The notes: generated by a model from the sequence alone, not told the origin. A stretch of 64,000 nucleotides of DNA from Gammaproteobacteria bacterium (GCA_030148865.1 JASBSR010000002.1:62001-126000); one strand, 5' to 3'; shown: positions 47,314 through 58,282, counted from the first letter of the stretch. A program made the numbers and translations.

Positions 47314-49077
47314 TTAATCCTGCGTATTCACCTTGACATTATTGGTGGTCGCTGAGGTGTCATTTAACGCGGGAATAAGCCATAAATCAAAAATACCGTA
47401 GCTATATCTCACCGCATCTGCAGGCAGTTGGGGCACCATGCCGTCCGCGCAACCATCTGAGCACACCATAGCAACAGGATGCGTATACTGGTTTTTAAGC
47501 AATAGTGCAGACAGATCATCAGGCCTGAGCAGGCGATGTTTTGCGTCAGGATATTGCAGTCCATATTCCAGTTCGCCGGGACTAATTAAATAAATATCGT
47601 TTCTGTGCAAAGTCCATGATACCGCACCAATCACATACGAGTCTGCGATTACGATAGCGTTGGCAGGTATTTGCGCGCTATGTTGCTGTATCAGTACGCC
47701 TGGGCTTTTGTGTGCGGAAGCACGATCAGGAAAAGCCAGATGCGCTATCAATAATAAAGGTACAAAGCTGAGAGCGATGCTCATTATGATTGTATGTGTG
47801 TGTTTTGATTTAAACGCGATAACGCCCGCGATCAGAACAGCGATTAATGACAGCATTACGGCCAGGTAGCTGCACCATTCGTCTGAGTGGTAAATCGCGT
47901 ACCTGGTGTACACAGATTGAATTACAACCAGAGTGATCAGCGCGATTGCAAAAAAAATAAAATTCAGTAGCAGACCCATATTAAACAGGCGAATACTCGG
48001 GCGTCGCAGGTATTGCTGCAGGCCCGCTGCCATGAGCACAGCCATGGGGGGGAAGCAGGGCAGAATATAGGTGGCCAGTTTACCGTTGGAGGCAGAGAAA
48101 AAGCCTATCGGCAGTAGTAGCCATAACCAGAGAAAGCGAAACAGGGCGGTCTGGTCGGAGTTGTGGCTTTTTTCTTTGAGACCGCTGATTGCCGCCGGCG
48201 CAAAAGACAGCCAGGGAAAGGCAAGCAGGGGAAGTGCTACCAGAAAATAATAAAATGGTGCCTTGTGTTGTGCATGGCTGGAACTGAAACGATGAATGTG
48301 TTCGACCCAGAAAAAATAATGCCAAAAATCGCTTTCTCGAGCGTGAATCAGGATCGCCCAGGGCATCGCCACCAGCGCTGCAATCAGCACCGCCAGCCAG
48401 CCATAACTGAACAGGCTGCGCCACTTGCGTTGCCATAACATCCACGGTACCAGTACGATGACAGGTATCGCCAGTGCCAGAAAACCTTTGGTCAGAAATG
48501 CCAGCCCCAGACTAAGGCCAGAAATTATCCAGTACAGCAGGGCTCGTCGGCCCGGGGCGGCACGCGCTGCCATATAAAACGATACTATGCCGGTGCTCAG
48601 GAACAGGCTAAGAAAATTATCCAGAACGCTAAACGTACCGACCAGATAAACCTCAAAGAAACTCAGGTGGATCAATGCAGCATACAGGGCAAGTCGCTGA
48701 CTGCGCAGGCTACTGCGCGCAAACAGAAACACCAGCAGTGTGGTCAGGCCAGCCGCGAGGGCGCTGGGTAATCGTGCAGCAAACGTGTTCTCGCCCAGGA
48801 TGGCGATAGAGCCAGCGTTAAGCCAGTAACCGAGAGGCGGTTTTTCAAAATATCGCAGGCCGTCATAGTGTGGCACCACCCAGTCACCACGACTGAGAAT
48901 TTCGCGCGGAATTTCTGCGTAGCGCGTTTCATCAGGGATTAACAACGGGCGCACACCGAGAGGTAACAGATATAGCAGCAGGTATAAAATTATAATGGCT
49001 GCTGCGAGCCAGCGGCTGGATCGATCTGCTGTTGGCGTGGCTGTGGAGATGTTCAGAGTCACCGCGGCACCGGTCAT
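47314..49077 (-). CDS. arnT: Undecaprenyl-phosphate Ara4N transferase (lipid A Ara4N transferase)
   Basis: Transfers 4-amino-4-deoxy-L-arabinose from its undecaprenyl carrier to lipid A on the periplasmic side. A GT-C fold of 587 aa with about twelve membrane helices and the periplasmic DE loop near residues 49-50, PDETRYAEIPREIL, diagnostic of ArnT. The C-terminal periplasmic domain follows. The start at ATG 49077 overlaps the arnD stop by four bases (ATGA); the track's start at 49104 is a TTG. The final gene product is what confers polymyxin resistance in known species. Confidence 0.93.
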   Translation of the reverse strand: MTGAAVTLNISTATPTADRSSRWLAAAIIILYLLLYLLPLGVRPLLIPDETRYAEIPREILSRGDWVVPHYDGLRYFEKPPLGYWLNAGSIAILGENTFAARLPSALAAGLTTLLVFLFARSSLRSQRLALYAALIHLSFFEVYLVGTFSVLDNFLSLFLSTGIVSFYMAARAAPGRRALLYWIISGLSLGLAFLTKGFLALAIPVIVLVPWMLWQRKWRSLFSYGWLAVLIAALVAMPWAILIHARESDFWHYFFWVEHIHRFSSSHAQHKAPFYYFLVALPLLAFPWLSFAPAAISGLKEKSHNSDQTALFRFLWLWLLLPIGFFSASNGKLATYILPCFPPMAVLMAAGLQQYLRRPSIRLFNMGLLLNFIFFAIALITLVVIQSVYTRYAIYHSDEWCSYLAVMLSLIAVLIAGVIAFKSKHTHTIIMSIALSFVPLLLIAHLAFPDRASAHKSPGVLIQQHSAQIPANAIVIADSYVIGAVSWTLHRNDIYLISPGELEYGLQYPDAKHRLLRPDDLSALLLKNQYTHPVAMVCSDGCADGMVPQLPADAVRYSYGIFDLWLIPALNDTSATTNNVKVNTQD

Positions 49078-49979
49078 ATAATATTTCTCGCGGCCTGCCA
49101 GCAAACATGGCCTTCACGTCCAGCAATGGGTCTCTGCTCAATTTTGCCCTGTGGAATAGTTGTCTGGCCATCAGGTAGCAAATGATACAAAGGCCGTAGT
49201 TGTATTTTCTGCGATTTTGCCAGTGAGAGAAACTGCTGGAACAGACTTATTCGAGATATGCCTTCGACTTCTGCGTGGATCGTGAGCACATTTAAATCGC
49301 CGGGGCGCAGCAAAGATAAAATATAGGCGTTGTAATTGCTGTCGTTAATGCCATCACGGCCAATGACTTCATCGTAGGTAGGCAGTGTTACCGGAATTTG
49401 TGTTGTGACCAGGCGACCGTCCACCACGGGCTGAAAAATACTTTCGCCACGACAGTCGCTGTTGTAGTTAAAGCCTAACGACGCTTTTTCCCGAAGCGTT
49501 TCATTTGTGCATTTCCAGCCAGCCGCTGCTGAACACTGCACGGGCTGGCCGAGTATAGCTGCAAGCTGGTCCATGCCCAGTTGTATTTGTTGCTGAATTT
49601 GTGCGCGGTTCATGTGCTCCAGCTGTGTCTGCCAGTGATGATGATCCCAGGCATGAAGTCCGATTTCGTGTCCAGCCTTTTGAGTATCGCGAATCACACT
49701 GGCAAGATGTTTGCCAATCATCGGTCCCGGCCACAGGGTGCCGCGTAGCAAAATATCCCAGCCGTACAAACTGGCGGCCTGTGAGCGCCACATTTTGTAG
49801 AGAAACGCAGGCTTTAGCAGACGCCAGAGATGACGCCCCATGTTGTCTGGCCCGACACTAAAGAAAAAACTGGCGTGTACGTCATGCGTCTGTAGAATCT
49901 GTAGTAGTCGTGGGACGCCGTCGCGTGTGCCGGTGAAAGTGTCGACATCGACGCGCAGCCCCAGCGTGCAGTTGTGCAT
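49074..49979 (-). CDS. arnD: 4-deoxy-4-formamido-L-arabinose-phosphoundecaprenol deformylase
   Basis: Removes the formyl group from the undecaprenyl-linked formamido sugar at the inner-membrane face. NodB/carbohydrate-esterase-4 polysaccharide deacetylase fold: LGLRVDVDTFTGTRDGVPRLL at the start, with the metal Asp, then GLHAWDHHHWQ with the His residues. The start is taken at ATG 49979 (MHNCTLGLRVD), giving 301 aa against 296 in E. coli. The track's 50180 adds 67 residues that are read within arnA. The gene begins 25 bases after the arnA stop and ends overlapping arnT. Confidence 0.92.
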   Translation of the reverse strand: MHNCTLGLRVDVDTFTGTRDGVPRLLQILQTHDVHASFFFSVGPDNMGRHLWRLLKPAFLYKMWRSQAASLYGWDILLRGTLWPGPMIGKHLASVIRDTQKAGHEIGLHAWDHHHWQTQLEHMNRAQIQQQIQLGMDQLAAILGQPVQCSAAAGWKCTNETLREKASLGFNYNSDCRGESIFQPVVDGRLVTTQIPVTLPTYDEVIGRDGINDSNYNAYILSLLRPGDLNVLTIHAEVEGISRISLFQQFLSLAKSQKIQLRPLYHLLPDGQTTIPQGKIEQRPIAGREGHVCWQAARNII

Positions 49980-50004
49980 TGAGTCTATCGCTGAAATTGC
50001 AGAT

Positions 50005-52029
50005 TCAGCCACGCTTGTTGGCAACAGAGTGATCCTGCGGGCTATTTTCAGTTCTGGTATTGACGTATTCGTGCAGGAAAAAATCGAGTGTCTCGGCAAC
50101 AGACGTTTCAAATGAAATATCTGGTTTCCAGTCGAGTAGCTGTTTTGCGTTTTCGATGCTCGGGCGTCGGTGTTGCACATCCTGATAGCCCTCGCCGTAA
50201 TAGGCGCGGCTTTCGCTCACGACCATACCGGCAAAAGGTGGGAAATGGTTACGCATTTCGTGTTGGTCGAATTGCGTGACCAGGGTTTCTGCGAGCTGAC
50301 GAATGCTGGCATCGTTATCGGGATTGCCGATATTAATAATTTCACCGTCACATACGCCATCTCGGTTTTCGATTATACGAAATAAACATTCGACACCATC
50401 GGCAACATCGGTAAAGCAACGTTTTTGTTCGCCACCATCTATCAATTGAATCGGTGTGCCTTCAACCAGATTTAGAATTAATTGTGTGATGACGCGTGAA
50501 CTGCCGATACGCGCCGATTCCAGTGTGTCCAGTCGTGGCCCCATCCAGTTGAAGGGGCGAAACAAGGTAAACTTGAGGCCCTCAGTTTTTCCATAGGCCC
50601 AGATTACGCGGTCGAGTAACTGCTTGCTGCAGGAATAAATCCAGCGTTGCTTATTAATGGGCCCCAGGATTAAACGCGACTGATCTTCATCGAACATATC
50701 ATCATCGCACATGCCATAGACTTCTGATGTGGAAGGAAAAACTATGCGCTTATGGTATTTTGCACAATAACGCACAATGCGCAGGTTTTCTTCAAAGTCG
50801 AGTTCGAATACGCGCAACGGGTTGCGGGTGTATTCAATAGGAGTGGCTATCGCGATTAATGGCAGAATCACGTCGCATTTTTTGACATGGTATTCAATCC
50901 ATTCGCGGTGAATGGAAATGTCACCTTCATGAAACTGAAAATCAGGCTGGTCACGGAAACGGGTGATAGCATTATCATGCAGGTCCATGCCGTGCACTTC
51001 ATAATGACCATCGGCCAGTAAGCGCTCTGTCAGGGCATTGCCGATAAATCCATTGACGCCGAGAATCAGCACGCGTGTTTTGCGGCCATTGTTGCTGTGG
51101 CTCGGTAGGGGCCCCATGCGCAACCCGTTGACCAGATTGAGTTCACTGGATAATTGCTCGCCTGTCATATAAACACTGCCCTCGGCTTCGGCAAAAACAA
51201 TTTGCAAAGCACCTTCGCCGCAGGCGATCACCAGTGGCGCGGTCGAGAGAATGGTGCCGGGGGTGCTTTTTCTGACGGGTACCGCCACTGCACAGGATTC
51301 CCAGACAGTGAGCTTGCGCTGACCGCGATAGGTGAATGCACCGGGGTAAGGTCGACTCACGGCACGTATCAGGTTGTGTATAGTGGTAGCAGGCTGATTC
51401 CAGTCGATAGCACCATCCTGTGCCGTGCGTCGACCCACATAACTGGCAGCAGAGTGATTCTGTGGCTGGCGAGGTGCGGTTCCATTTTTAATCAGTGGCA
51501 GGTACTGGTCGAGCATGTCGGCAGCGGCAGCGGTGGCTTTCTGGTTAAGCGTGAGTGCTGTGTCACTCGCATCAATGGTGATTGACTGCTGACAGACAAT
51601 ATCACCCGCGTCGGCTTTTTCAGTCATGTAATGCAGTGTAATACCGGTTTCGGTTTCACCGTTGATCAGCACCCAGTTAATGGGCGCGCGTCCACGGTAT
51701 TTTGGCAACAGCGAACCGTGCAGATTTAACGCACCAGCTTTGGGGATATCGAGTATCGTGTGGCTGATTAAATCTCGATAATAAAACGAGAACAGGATGT
51801 CAGGTGCCAGTGCTCGGATTTTTTCGACCCAGACAGGATGATTGATATCACCGGGTGAGTACACAGGAATGCCCTGTTGTGCTGCCAGTTTGGCTACCGA
51901 GTCGAACCAGATACTCTCAGTCGCGGAGTCTGGATACGTAAAGATCGCCTGAATAGTAATATCATTGCGTAACAAGGCCTCGATCCCGGCACAGCCCATA
52001 TTATGATAGGCGAATACGATGGCTTTCAT
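50005..52029 (-). CDS. arnA: Bifunctional UDP-GlcA decarboxylase / UDP-Ara4N formyltransferase
   Basis: Two fused enzymes. The N-terminal domain (about 1-310) is a formyltransferase with [17 protein letters not shown]. The C-terminal half, from about 325, is an SDR-type decarboxylase with [17 protein letters not shown] and a catalytic [10 protein letters not shown]. It oxidatively decarboxylates UDP-glucuronic acid and formylates UDP-Ara4N. 674 aa against 660 in E. coli. The start overlaps the arnC stop by four bases. It works with ArnB, which aminates the keto intermediate. Confidence 0.95.
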   Translation of the reverse strand: MKAIVFAYHNMGCAGIEALLRNDITIQAIFTYPDSATESIWFDSVAKLAAQQGIPVYSPGDINHPVWVEKIRALAPDILFSFYYRDLISHTILDIPKAGALNLHGSLLPKYRGRAPINWVLINGETETGITLHYMTEKADAGDIVCQQSITIDASDTALTLNQKATAAAADMLDQYLPLIKNGTAPRQPQNHSAASYVGRRTAQDGAIDWNQPATTIHNLIRAVSRPYPGAFTYRGQRKLTVWESCAVAVPVRKSTPGTILSTAPLVIACGEGALQIVFAEAEGSVYMTGEQLSSELNLVNGLRMGPLPSHSNNGRKTRVLILGVNGFIGNALTERLLADGHYEVHGMDLHDNAITRFRDQPDFQFHEGDISIHREWIEYHVKKCDVILPLIAIATPIEYTRNPLRVFELDFEENLRIVRYCAKYHKRIVFPSTSEVYGMCDDDMFDEDQSRLILGPINKQRWIYSCSKQLLDRVIWAYGKTEGLKFTLFRPFNWMGPRLDTLESARIGSSRVITQLILNLVEGTPIQLIDGGEQKRCFTDVADGVECLFRIIENRDGVCDGEIINIGNPDNDASIRQLAETLVTQFDQHEMRNHFPPFAGMVVSESRAYYGEGYQDVQHRRPSIENAKQLLDWKPDISFETSVAETLDFFLHEYVNTRTENSPQDHSVANKRG

Positions 52030-53039
52030 GGCAGCTCCTGACGGGTTGATTCTTTACTTAATAGTGATGTCACTTGCGCATCGGTTTTGTTACCCGAAAC
52101 AACATCCTGTATAAAATAGCGTGGTCGTGCGCGCACATCGTTGTATATTCTGCCGATGTACTCACCTAGTAGCCCCATGGCCAGCAGTTGTACACCGAGA
52201 AAAATAAATAGAATGGAAAATATGGTAAAAATACCCTCTGCAGCCCATGCTGCACCGTAGATAAGCCGCATCGTGAGTAGTAAAAAGCTGAATAAAAAAC
52301 CCATACCTGCCAGCGCGCTGCCAGCAAGACTCAGCAGACGTAATGGGAACGTTGTCATGCTGGTGAGTAAATCAAACTGCAGGTTGATTAATTTCCAGAA
52401 GCTGTATTTGGATTCACCCTGCGTACGTTCGGCATGGGCGACCATAACCTCATCGGTTTTATTGGCAAACGAGTTGGCAAGCACAGGAATGAATGTGCTG
52501 CGTTCGTGACACTTCAGCATGGCTTCGATGATTGAGCGGCGATAAGCGCGCAACATGCAGCCGTAGTCGTGCATCATAACACCAGTGGATTTTTGTACGC
52601 CTTTGTTCACTAATCGAGATGACCAGCGACGAAACATGGAATCCTGCCGGTTTATGCGCACGCTGCCGACTACATCACAACCTTGCTCAATCGGTAGTAA
52701 TAGCTTGGGGATTTCTTCGGGTGGATTTTGCAGGTCGGCGTCCAGTGTTACCACGACCTCGCCACGCGATTGTGCGAAGCCGGCGAGTACGGCAGCGTGT
52801 TGGCCAAAATTTCGATTGAGTAATACACCGACAATGGCGCCATCATTTTCTTCGGCAGCAGTTCTGATAATCTGTGCTGAATCATCACGACTACCATCAT
52901 TGACCATTATGATTTCGAACGGCTTACCAATGTTGTGGCAGACTGTGAGGCAACGTCGTACTAATTCCGGTAAATTTTGTGCTTCATTGAATACCGGGAT
53001 GACTAATGATAACCAGGGTTTCTTCACATGCTCGCTCAT
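52026..53039 (-). CDS. arnC: Undecaprenyl-phosphate Ara4FN transferase
   Basis: GT2 glycosyltransferase that moves 4-deoxy-4-formamido-L-arabinose from UDP to undecaprenyl phosphate. [17 protein letters not shown] opens the GT-A fold, [14 protein letters not shown] is the DxD site, and two C-terminal membrane helices (about 240-310) are typical. The start is ATG 53039 (MSEHVKKPW), sharing four bases with the arnB stop; the track's 53150 adds 37 residues inside arnB. 337 aa, against 322 in E. coli. Confidence 0.93.
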   Translation of the reverse strand: MSEHVKKPWLSLVIPVFNEAQNLPELVRRCLTVCHNIGKPFEIIMVNDGSRDDSAQIIRTAAEENDGAIVGVLLNRNFGQHAAVLAGFAQSRGEVVVTLDADLQNPPEEIPKLLLPIEQGCDVVGSVRINRQDSMFRRWSSRLVNKGVQKSTGVMMHDYGCMLRAYRRSIIEAMLKCHERSTFIPVLANSFANKTDEVMVAHAERTQGESKYSFWKLINLQFDLLTSMTTFPLRLLSLAGSALAGMGFLFSFLLLTMRLIYGAAWAAEGIFTIFSILFIFLGVQLLAMGLLGEYIGRIYNDVRARPRYFIQDVVSGNKTDAQVTSLLSKESTRQELP

Positions 53040-54193
53040 GGCATTTTTTGCCCTGATAGTATGGATTGAATCGCATCGACAACACGTGCGACATCGCTGT
53101 CTTTCATGCCAGGAAATAAAGGTAAAGACAGAAGACGCTCTGAGTTCCATTCCGTATTAGCCAGTACACCGGGTTGTATCGGAAACTGATCTCGGTAGTA
53201 TTTCTGCAGGTGCACCGCGCGAAAATGCAAGCCAGCTCCAATACCAAACGTCTTCAGGCGGGAAATAAAATCATCTCGACTGATGCCGCTAGTGTCGATG
53301 TCGAGACGCACAATAAACAAATGCCAGGCATGTTGCATCGGGTAATCGGGTATTGATAACGGCATCAGCTCGGGCACAGCAGCAAGTTGCTGGCAATATA
53401 GTGCAGCCAGTTCTGCGCGGCGCCGGTTTAGTGCGGGCAGGCGCGCCAGTTGTCCCAGACCAAGTACTGCATTCATATCGGGCAGGTTGTACTTAAACCC
53501 TGGTTCGATCACTTCCGCCTGCGGTGAGCGCCCCTGGATTTCTCGGTCGAAGGCATCGACACCAAGACCGTGAAATTTGAGACGACGAATTCGTTCGGCG
53601 AGCACGGCATCATCACAGCAAAACATACCGCCTTCGCCAGTGGTAATGTTTTTGATGGGGTGAAACGAAAAAATTGCATTCCCCTGCTGACCCACTGGCT
53701 GTTGTCGATAGTAGCTGCCGGTGGCGTGGGCAGCATCTTCTGCCAGGGTAATCTGATGCTTGCTGGCGAGTGCGCGTAGTGGTGCAAGATCCAGCACAGC
53801 TCCGGCAAAATGCACAGGCACTATGAGTCGTGTGCGCGTGTTGATGAGTGGTTCGATCAGGGTGGCGCTGGTCATGAGCGTGTCGTGTTCGACATCGACA
53901 AAAACCGGGGTGGCGCCACGTGCGACAATCATGTTCAGCGTTGAGACCCAGGTCATAGATGGGGTAATCACTTCGTCGCCTGGACCAATATTCATGGCGT
54001 GTAATAAAAGATGCATGCCCGCAGTCGCCGAAGCCAGCGCAATCGCGTGCTGACAGCCGGTGAGTTCGCAAAATTTTTGTTCCAGTTCCACTGCTTTCGC
54101 GCCCGTGGTGATCCAGCCCGATTGCAGAACATCGACCACAGCAGCGATTTCTGTGGTGCTAATCGAAGGCCGCGACAGCGGTAAAAATTCCAT
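53036..54193 (-). CDS. arnB: UDP-Ara4O aminotransferase
   Basis: PLP-dependent aminotransferase of the DegT/DnrJ/EryC1 family that aminates UDP-4-keto-arabinose. The PLP lysine is Lys181 in [15 protein letters not shown]; the phosphate-binding and substrate segments [20 protein letters not shown] and AEDAAHATG also match. The 385-aa length equals that of E. coli ArnB. It has GAGG eight bases upstream of the ATG and is the first gene of the arn operon. Confidence 0.95.
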   Translation of the reverse strand: MEFLPLSRPSISTTEIAAVVDVLQSGWITTGAKAVELEQKFCELTGCQHAIALASATAGMHLLLHAMNIGPGDEVITPSMTWVSTLNMIVARGATPVFVDVEHDTLMTSATLIEPLINTRTRLIVPVHFAGAVLDLAPLRALASKHQITLAEDAAHATGSYYRQQPVGQQGNAIFSFHPIKNITTGEGGMFCCDDAVLAERIRRLKFHGLGVDAFDREIQGRSPQAEVIEPGFKYNLPDMNAVLGLGQLARLPALNRRRAELAALYCQQLAAVPELMPLSIPDYPMQHAWHLFIVRLDIDTSGISRDDFISRLKTFGIGAGLHFRAVHLQKYYRDQFPIQPGVLANTEWNSERLLSLPLFPGMKDSDVARVVDAIQSILSGQKMP

Positions 54194-54512
54194 TGCAGTT
54201 CCTCAAGGATAAAGCTGTGGTAACTGGCCAAACTTTGGCGAGATCAGCGCCCGTTAGCATATTTCTTGTGCCAGCGATACGGATCCGGTGTGGTGTATTT
54301 TGCCAGTGGTTTATTATCAATATTTCGGCTGCTTGAGTTCGTTACCATTTGGCAAGTTTTGTTTTGTGAGTGATGCTGTGCCCGTGATCAGGCTTGCTAT
54401 TCGGTAATCTTTGGGCAAGCTTTTCGCAAGGTAGGGCATGCCAGAATCGGTTTTGACGCTGGATTTTCAGGCGACTGCGTGCCAGCAGCGGACTTTAGAT
54501 GGGGGGTTATAA
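54194..54512. other. 319-base divergent region between arnB and the secreted hypothetical gene
   Basis: Must hold the arn operon promoter on one side and that of the 54513 gene on the other. I see no clear -35/-10 pair and no PmrA-type CTTAA direct repeat. Confidence 0.4.
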
Positions 54513-55235
54513 ATGCGATTTATAATACCGGTGCTTACCTGTAGTGCTGTGATTGGTCTTCTCAGCACCAGTCTGGCGATGGCTGCGAACAATCGGGCTC
54601 AAATTTGTGACAATAATGTGACAGCCGGGGATATGGTTTCAAAAACCTTAATGAAAATGGAATCACCCGCAGAAGACATGTTAGACATGCTCGTAAACAA
54701 TAACAGGGTTGAGCTAAAGCGGCTGTATAAAAATATAGGTGCTGATATGATTGCTCTCAATCAGCTGGCGACCGCCTGTGTCACTGGTGCGCAGTCAAGA
54801 AGTATCACTCTGCAAAATTCCTGGTTCGATCTGATCAGACTAGAAATGAAAGAAATGGATGATATGCCTGCGCTGGCGTTCGCGATCAATCAGTTTTCAG
54901 GGCAGCTGATTATTGCGACAGACTTCAAGCCTGAGTCTGGAAAAAACGTGGCGTGGATGGACTACCTCGGACGAGAACTATTGATACTGAATCAATATTC
55001 GCACTCAGATTCTAATCAAACATTAGTGACAACTCGAAAATGTGAATTACAGAAAACCTGGAAAAAACTCAGGCCACTGGTGATGACTAATCCGCATGGG
55101 CCTGAACTTGTACACGAGATCGATCTATTGATCCGCAGTCTGATGCGTGAAACTCAGGCAGAAAAACTTGTTATGCTGGCGAACCAGGAGCTCAAAGCGG
55201 TAGACAAAATCGAGGGACTTTTTCATATAAATTAA
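54513..55235 (+). CDS. Secreted hypothetical protein, 240 aa
   Basis: The start ATG 54513 has GGGGGG about six bases upstream. Residues 1-25 (MRFIIPVLTCSAVIGLLSTS...LAMAANN) are a signal peptide, so the product is periplasmic. The mature part is helical and charged, with only three cysteines and a Met-rich stretch (MVSKTLMKMESPAEDMLDML). The pattern SPAEDML...LNQLATACVTG is not one I recognise. The DUF2231 gene lies 119 bases downstream. Function unknown. Confidence 0.7.
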   Translation: MRFIIPVLTCSAVIGLLSTSLAMAANNRAQICDNNVTAGDMVSKTLMKMESPAEDMLDMLVNNNRVELKRLYKNIGADMIALNQLATACVTGAQSRSITLQNSWFDLIRLEMKEMDDMPALAFAINQFSGQLIIATDFKPESGKNVAWMDYLGRELLILNQYSHSDSNQTLVTTRKCELQKTWKKLRPLVMTNPHGPELVHEIDLLIRSLMRETQAEKLVMLANQELKAVDKIEGLFHIN

Positions 55236-55354
55236 TAATCATGAACTGTCTGTTGCCTTAGGTCTACATTAGTCAGATATTATTATCAGACGCGATTGCA
55301 ATTGTGGTATGCAGCTACATCAGCAACTATATATAGAACAGGAGAGAAATAATT
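55236..55354. other. Intergenic gap with an imperfect palindrome upstream of the DUF2231 gene
   Basis: GTCAGATATTATTATCAGAC at 55272-55291 is a near-palindrome (one mismatched pair in each half). It might be an operator for the RND operon. It does not match the palindrome ahead of the response regulator gene. Confidence 0.3.
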
Positions 55355-55813
55355 ATGCTTAATATTGCACACATACATCCGATGCTGGTTCATTTCCCGC
55401 TGGCTTTATTGCCGCTGGTAATTGCAGCGCAATTGCTTGTCGTATTTAAAGGCGATGGTTTATTTGATCGTTCCTGTTTGTCATCTACAGCGATGGTATT
55501 GCTGGCGCTGGCCGCAGTTGCCGCGATATTTGCCGCAGTGTTCGGTGATCTGGCGCTGGATCAGGCGCTGACCACAGGCGTGCCGTTAGCTTCACTGGAA
55601 ACGCACGAAGAGCTGGGGCAACTGACAGCAGTTGTGTTATCAACACTGGCTGCGATTGAGCTCTGGTTTTATCGCAAGAGGCACAATGGTCTTGCGCTGG
55701 ACTGGAGTTTTTTGTTGCTTGGTGTTGGTACGCTGATTCTGCTGTTAAGCACAGCCTGGTTTGGTGGCCAGCTGGTGTACGATTTGGGCGTTAATGTAAT
55801 GACGACTCGTTGA
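55355..55813 (+). CDS. DUF2231 membrane protein
   Basis: A 152-aa membrane protein with four helices; the start IHPMLVHFPLALLPLVIA is the DUF2231 signature, and FGDLALDQ and ETHEELGQLTAVVL follow. The family is of unknown function, frequently near cytochromes or metal handling. GGAGAG lies eight bases ahead of the ATG. The tolC-like gene begins 45 bases after the stop, so it is likely the first gene of the RND operon. Confidence 0.8.
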   Translation: MLNIAHIHPMLVHFPLALLPLVIAAQLLVVFKGDGLFDRSCLSSTAMVLLALAAVAAIFAAVFGDLALDQALTTGVPLASLETHEELGQLTAVVLSTLAAIELWFYRKRHNGLALDWSFLLLGVGTLILLLSTAWFGGQLVYDLGVNVMTTR

Positions 55814-55858
55814 AGAAGGGTTGTTTTTCAACATAATAATATTCCAAAGGACAGACGC

Positions 55859-57229
55859 ATGACACGGGTGTATGCTCGAATATTATTATCAGCCGGATTT
55901 AGTCTATTATCAGCGTGCGCCAGTTATAGCCCACTGCCATTGCCCGAAGCATCGCCGTTGGCGGTCAGTCTCAGCAGCCTGCAGGTCAAGGCCTCGCAAC
56001 TTCGCACCGACACCCAATCTCTGTACCCACTCAATTTTAGTGACGGTTTGGATCTGACAGAAATCGCAATGCTGGCGGTACTGATGAATCCTGAGTTACG
56101 CGCGCAGCGTGCCCGACTTGGTGTCGCGCGTGCGCAGGCGTTTGCTGCCGGGGTTTTGCCCGACCCGCAATTGGCGAGCAGTCTGGATCACCCGGCCGAT
56201 GGCGGTGTCGCTCTGGTCGATGCCTGGAGTCTGGGGCTGTCCTATGATCTGGGTTCGCTGATCAATCGTCAGGCACGGCTCGACGCCGAGCAGAGTGTGC
56301 AGATGCAGGTTCAGCTCGAAGTGCTATGGCAGGAATGGCAGGTGATTCAGCGTGCACAAACGCTGGCGGTCAGGTATAAACTCGAAGCGCGACGTCTGGC
56401 CTTGCTGAAAAGTATGCGCAGTCTGTACGCGGATCGATTTAAGAAATCACGACGCGCGCTCGCCGAAGGCAATGTCACCATGGATAATAATGGCATTGAC
56501 CTCACCGCATTGCTCGATAGTCTGAGTCAGCTCAGCCAGCTCGAACAAACGCATAATCAGACCCGGCATGCACTTGGTCTGTTATTAGGGCTGCAATCGA
56601 ATATCGAGTTTGCGATCGCCGAGCTGCCGCCGGAAAAAAATCTGGACACCGTGCTGCTACGTCGTCAGCTTAAGCGTCTACCAGAGCTACGCCCGGATTT
56701 ACTGGCGCTGAAAGCTGGCTATCAGGCGCAGGAAAGTCGAATTCGAGCCGCGATTCTGGCACAGTTTCCAAGCTTCAATCTGGGGGTTTCGCGCGCGCGT
56801 GATACTGGCAATGTTTACACTAACGGTTTTAATATCGGTCTTAGCCTGCCATTGTTCAATGGCAACAAAGGTGTGATCGCAGTTGAGCGTGCCACGCGTG
56901 AACAACTGTATCAGGAATACCAGGTGCGGCGCGCGCAGGCCGATGATGATATTGCACGCCTGCTCGATCTACAAACGATTATCAGCCGGCAGCGCGATAG
57001 CCTGATGCAATATTTACCGACTCTGGAATCGATAGTGATGCGGGCACGTAAAGCCTATCAACGCGGTGACCTGAATGCCCTGACCTTTCTCAGCCTGGAA
57101 TCCACCTGGCTGAATAAACGACTCGAAGCCATCAGCCTGTTGCAAAACCAGTGGGAAATACAGATTTCATTCCAGGTATTGCTGGCGTTGCCGGATAGCG
57201 GTCTGTCGCCACCCAAGCCACCACGGTAA
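55859..57229 (+). CDS. Outer membrane efflux lipoprotein, TolC/OprM type
   Basis: A lipobox-like LLSAC at the end of the N-terminal signal suggests lipidation. The rest is the coiled-coil rich outer-membrane factor fold, with the typical ALLMNPELRAQRARLGVARAQ and AIAQFPS-like PSFNLGVSRAR segments and a second repeat. 456 aa is standard for OprM. AAGGA lies eight bases before the ATG. It is 12 bases upstream of the adaptor gene and forms the exit duct of the tripartite pump. Confidence 0.85.
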   Translation: MTRVYARILLSAGFSLLSACASYSPLPLPEASPLAVSLSSLQVKASQLRTDTQSLYPLNFSDGLDLTEIAMLAVLMNPELRAQRARLGVARAQAFAAGVLPDPQLASSLDHPADGGVALVDAWSLGLSYDLGSLINRQARLDAEQSVQMQVQLEVLWQEWQVIQRAQTLAVRYKLEARRLALLKSMRSLYADRFKKSRRALAEGNVTMDNNGIDLTALLDSLSQLSQLEQTHNQTRHALGLLLGLQSNIEFAIAELPPEKNLDTVLLRRQLKRLPELRPDLLALKAGYQAQESRIRAAILAQFPSFNLGVSRARDTGNVYTNGFNIGLSLPLFNGNKGVIAVERATREQLYQEYQVRRAQADDDIARLLDLQTIISRQRDSLMQYLPTLESIVMRARKAYQRGDLNALTFLSLESTWLNKRLEAISLLQNQWEIQISFQVLLALPDSGLSPPKPPR

Positions 57230-57241
57230 AGAGAACTGAAT

Positions 57242-58282
57242 ATGAATAAGCATCTAATATTAGGTACCGGTTTACTGTTCAGTGCGTTGCTGTTATCTGC
57301 TCCGGCAGCGCAGTCTGCAGAAGCGCCATCAGTGGCGGTTAAAACGGCCGTAGTGAAACAACAGGCGATGGCCGAAATGCTACTTAGTTACGGTGTGCTC
57401 GAGCCTGACCCGGATCAGGTGCTGAGTTTGTCGTTGCCACGTGCCGGTCTTATTAATCGTATCTGGGTGCGGCTGGGTCAGCGGGTCAGGAGTGGTGAAA
57501 AATTACTGGAGATTATTACTGCACCCGAGGCGCGCATGCAGTTTCTGCAGGCAAGCAGCGCAGTCGATTTTGCGCGGCGCGAGCTGGAGCGTAAGCAGGC
57601 GCTATTGCAGGAACAGCTGAGTACGCGAACCGAAGTGGATAACGCGAAAAAAAATCTGCGCGATGCGCAAGCGACACTCGATGCGCTGCGTAAGCGTGGT
57701 GTCGGACGCGAACAGGAAATCCTGCGAGCACCGGTCGACGGTATTATCACGCAACTCAATACAGCTCAGGGGCAGCGCGTGCAGGCAGATACTACCGCCT
57801 TGTTAATCGCCTCCGAGCAGCGTCTGGTTGCGCGACTGGGTGTCGAGCCTGAAGATCTGACCTTGCTTAAACCGGGCGCGACGGTGAGTATCAGCTCGGT
57901 GTTCGGGCCTTCGGTCCGGGTAGAGACGACGGTGCGGGAAGTGCACGCTATGATTAATCCCGCCACCCATCTGGTGGATGTGCTGGCGGCTATCCCCGAT
58001 CAGCAGGTGCGGGATCTGGTGCTGGGCAGTCGCATTCTGGGGCGGATACATTTACCCGAAAGCACCCATCTGGTAGTGCCGCGTAGTGCCGTACTGGGGC
58101 TGCAGCCGGACAGTTATGTCTATAAAGTCATTGCTGGTAAGGCGGTACAGGTGCCGGTCACCGCAGGCGTGGAAGCCGATGGCCTGATCAGTGTCAGCGG
58201 TGATTTACAGCCTGGTGACCCTGTAGTCGTCAGTGGTAATTATGAACTCAGCGATGGCATGTCCGTTCGGGGTGCGCCCTGA
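57242..58282 (+). CDS. RND efflux periplasmic adaptor (membrane fusion protein)
   Basis: A signal peptide (LLFSALLLSAPAAQSAE) is followed by the HlyD/AcrA adaptor fold: lipoyl-like strands (GLINRIWVRLGQRVRSGEKL), a coiled-coil hairpin (about 90-150, with RRELERKQALLQEQLSTRTE) and a beta-barrel with a membrane-proximal domain. 346 aa. Its stop codon TGA overlaps the ATG of the RND gene by one base. It bridges the RND pump and the TolC-type channel encoded just upstream. Confidence 0.88.
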   Translation: MNKHLILGTGLLFSALLLSAPAAQSAEAPSVAVKTAVVKQQAMAEMLLSYGVLEPDPDQVLSLSLPRAGLINRIWVRLGQRVRSGEKLLEIITAPEARMQFLQASSAVDFARRELERKQALLQEQLSTRTEVDNAKKNLRDAQATLDALRKRGVGREQEILRAPVDGIITQLNTAQGQRVQADTTALLIASEQRLVARLGVEPEDLTLLKPGATVSISSVFGPSVRVETTVREVHAMINPATHLVDVLAAIPDQQVRDLVLGSRILGRIHLPESTHLVVPRSAVLGLQPDSYVYKVIAGKAVQVPVTAGVEADGLISVSGDLQPGDPVVVSGNYELSDGMSVRGAP

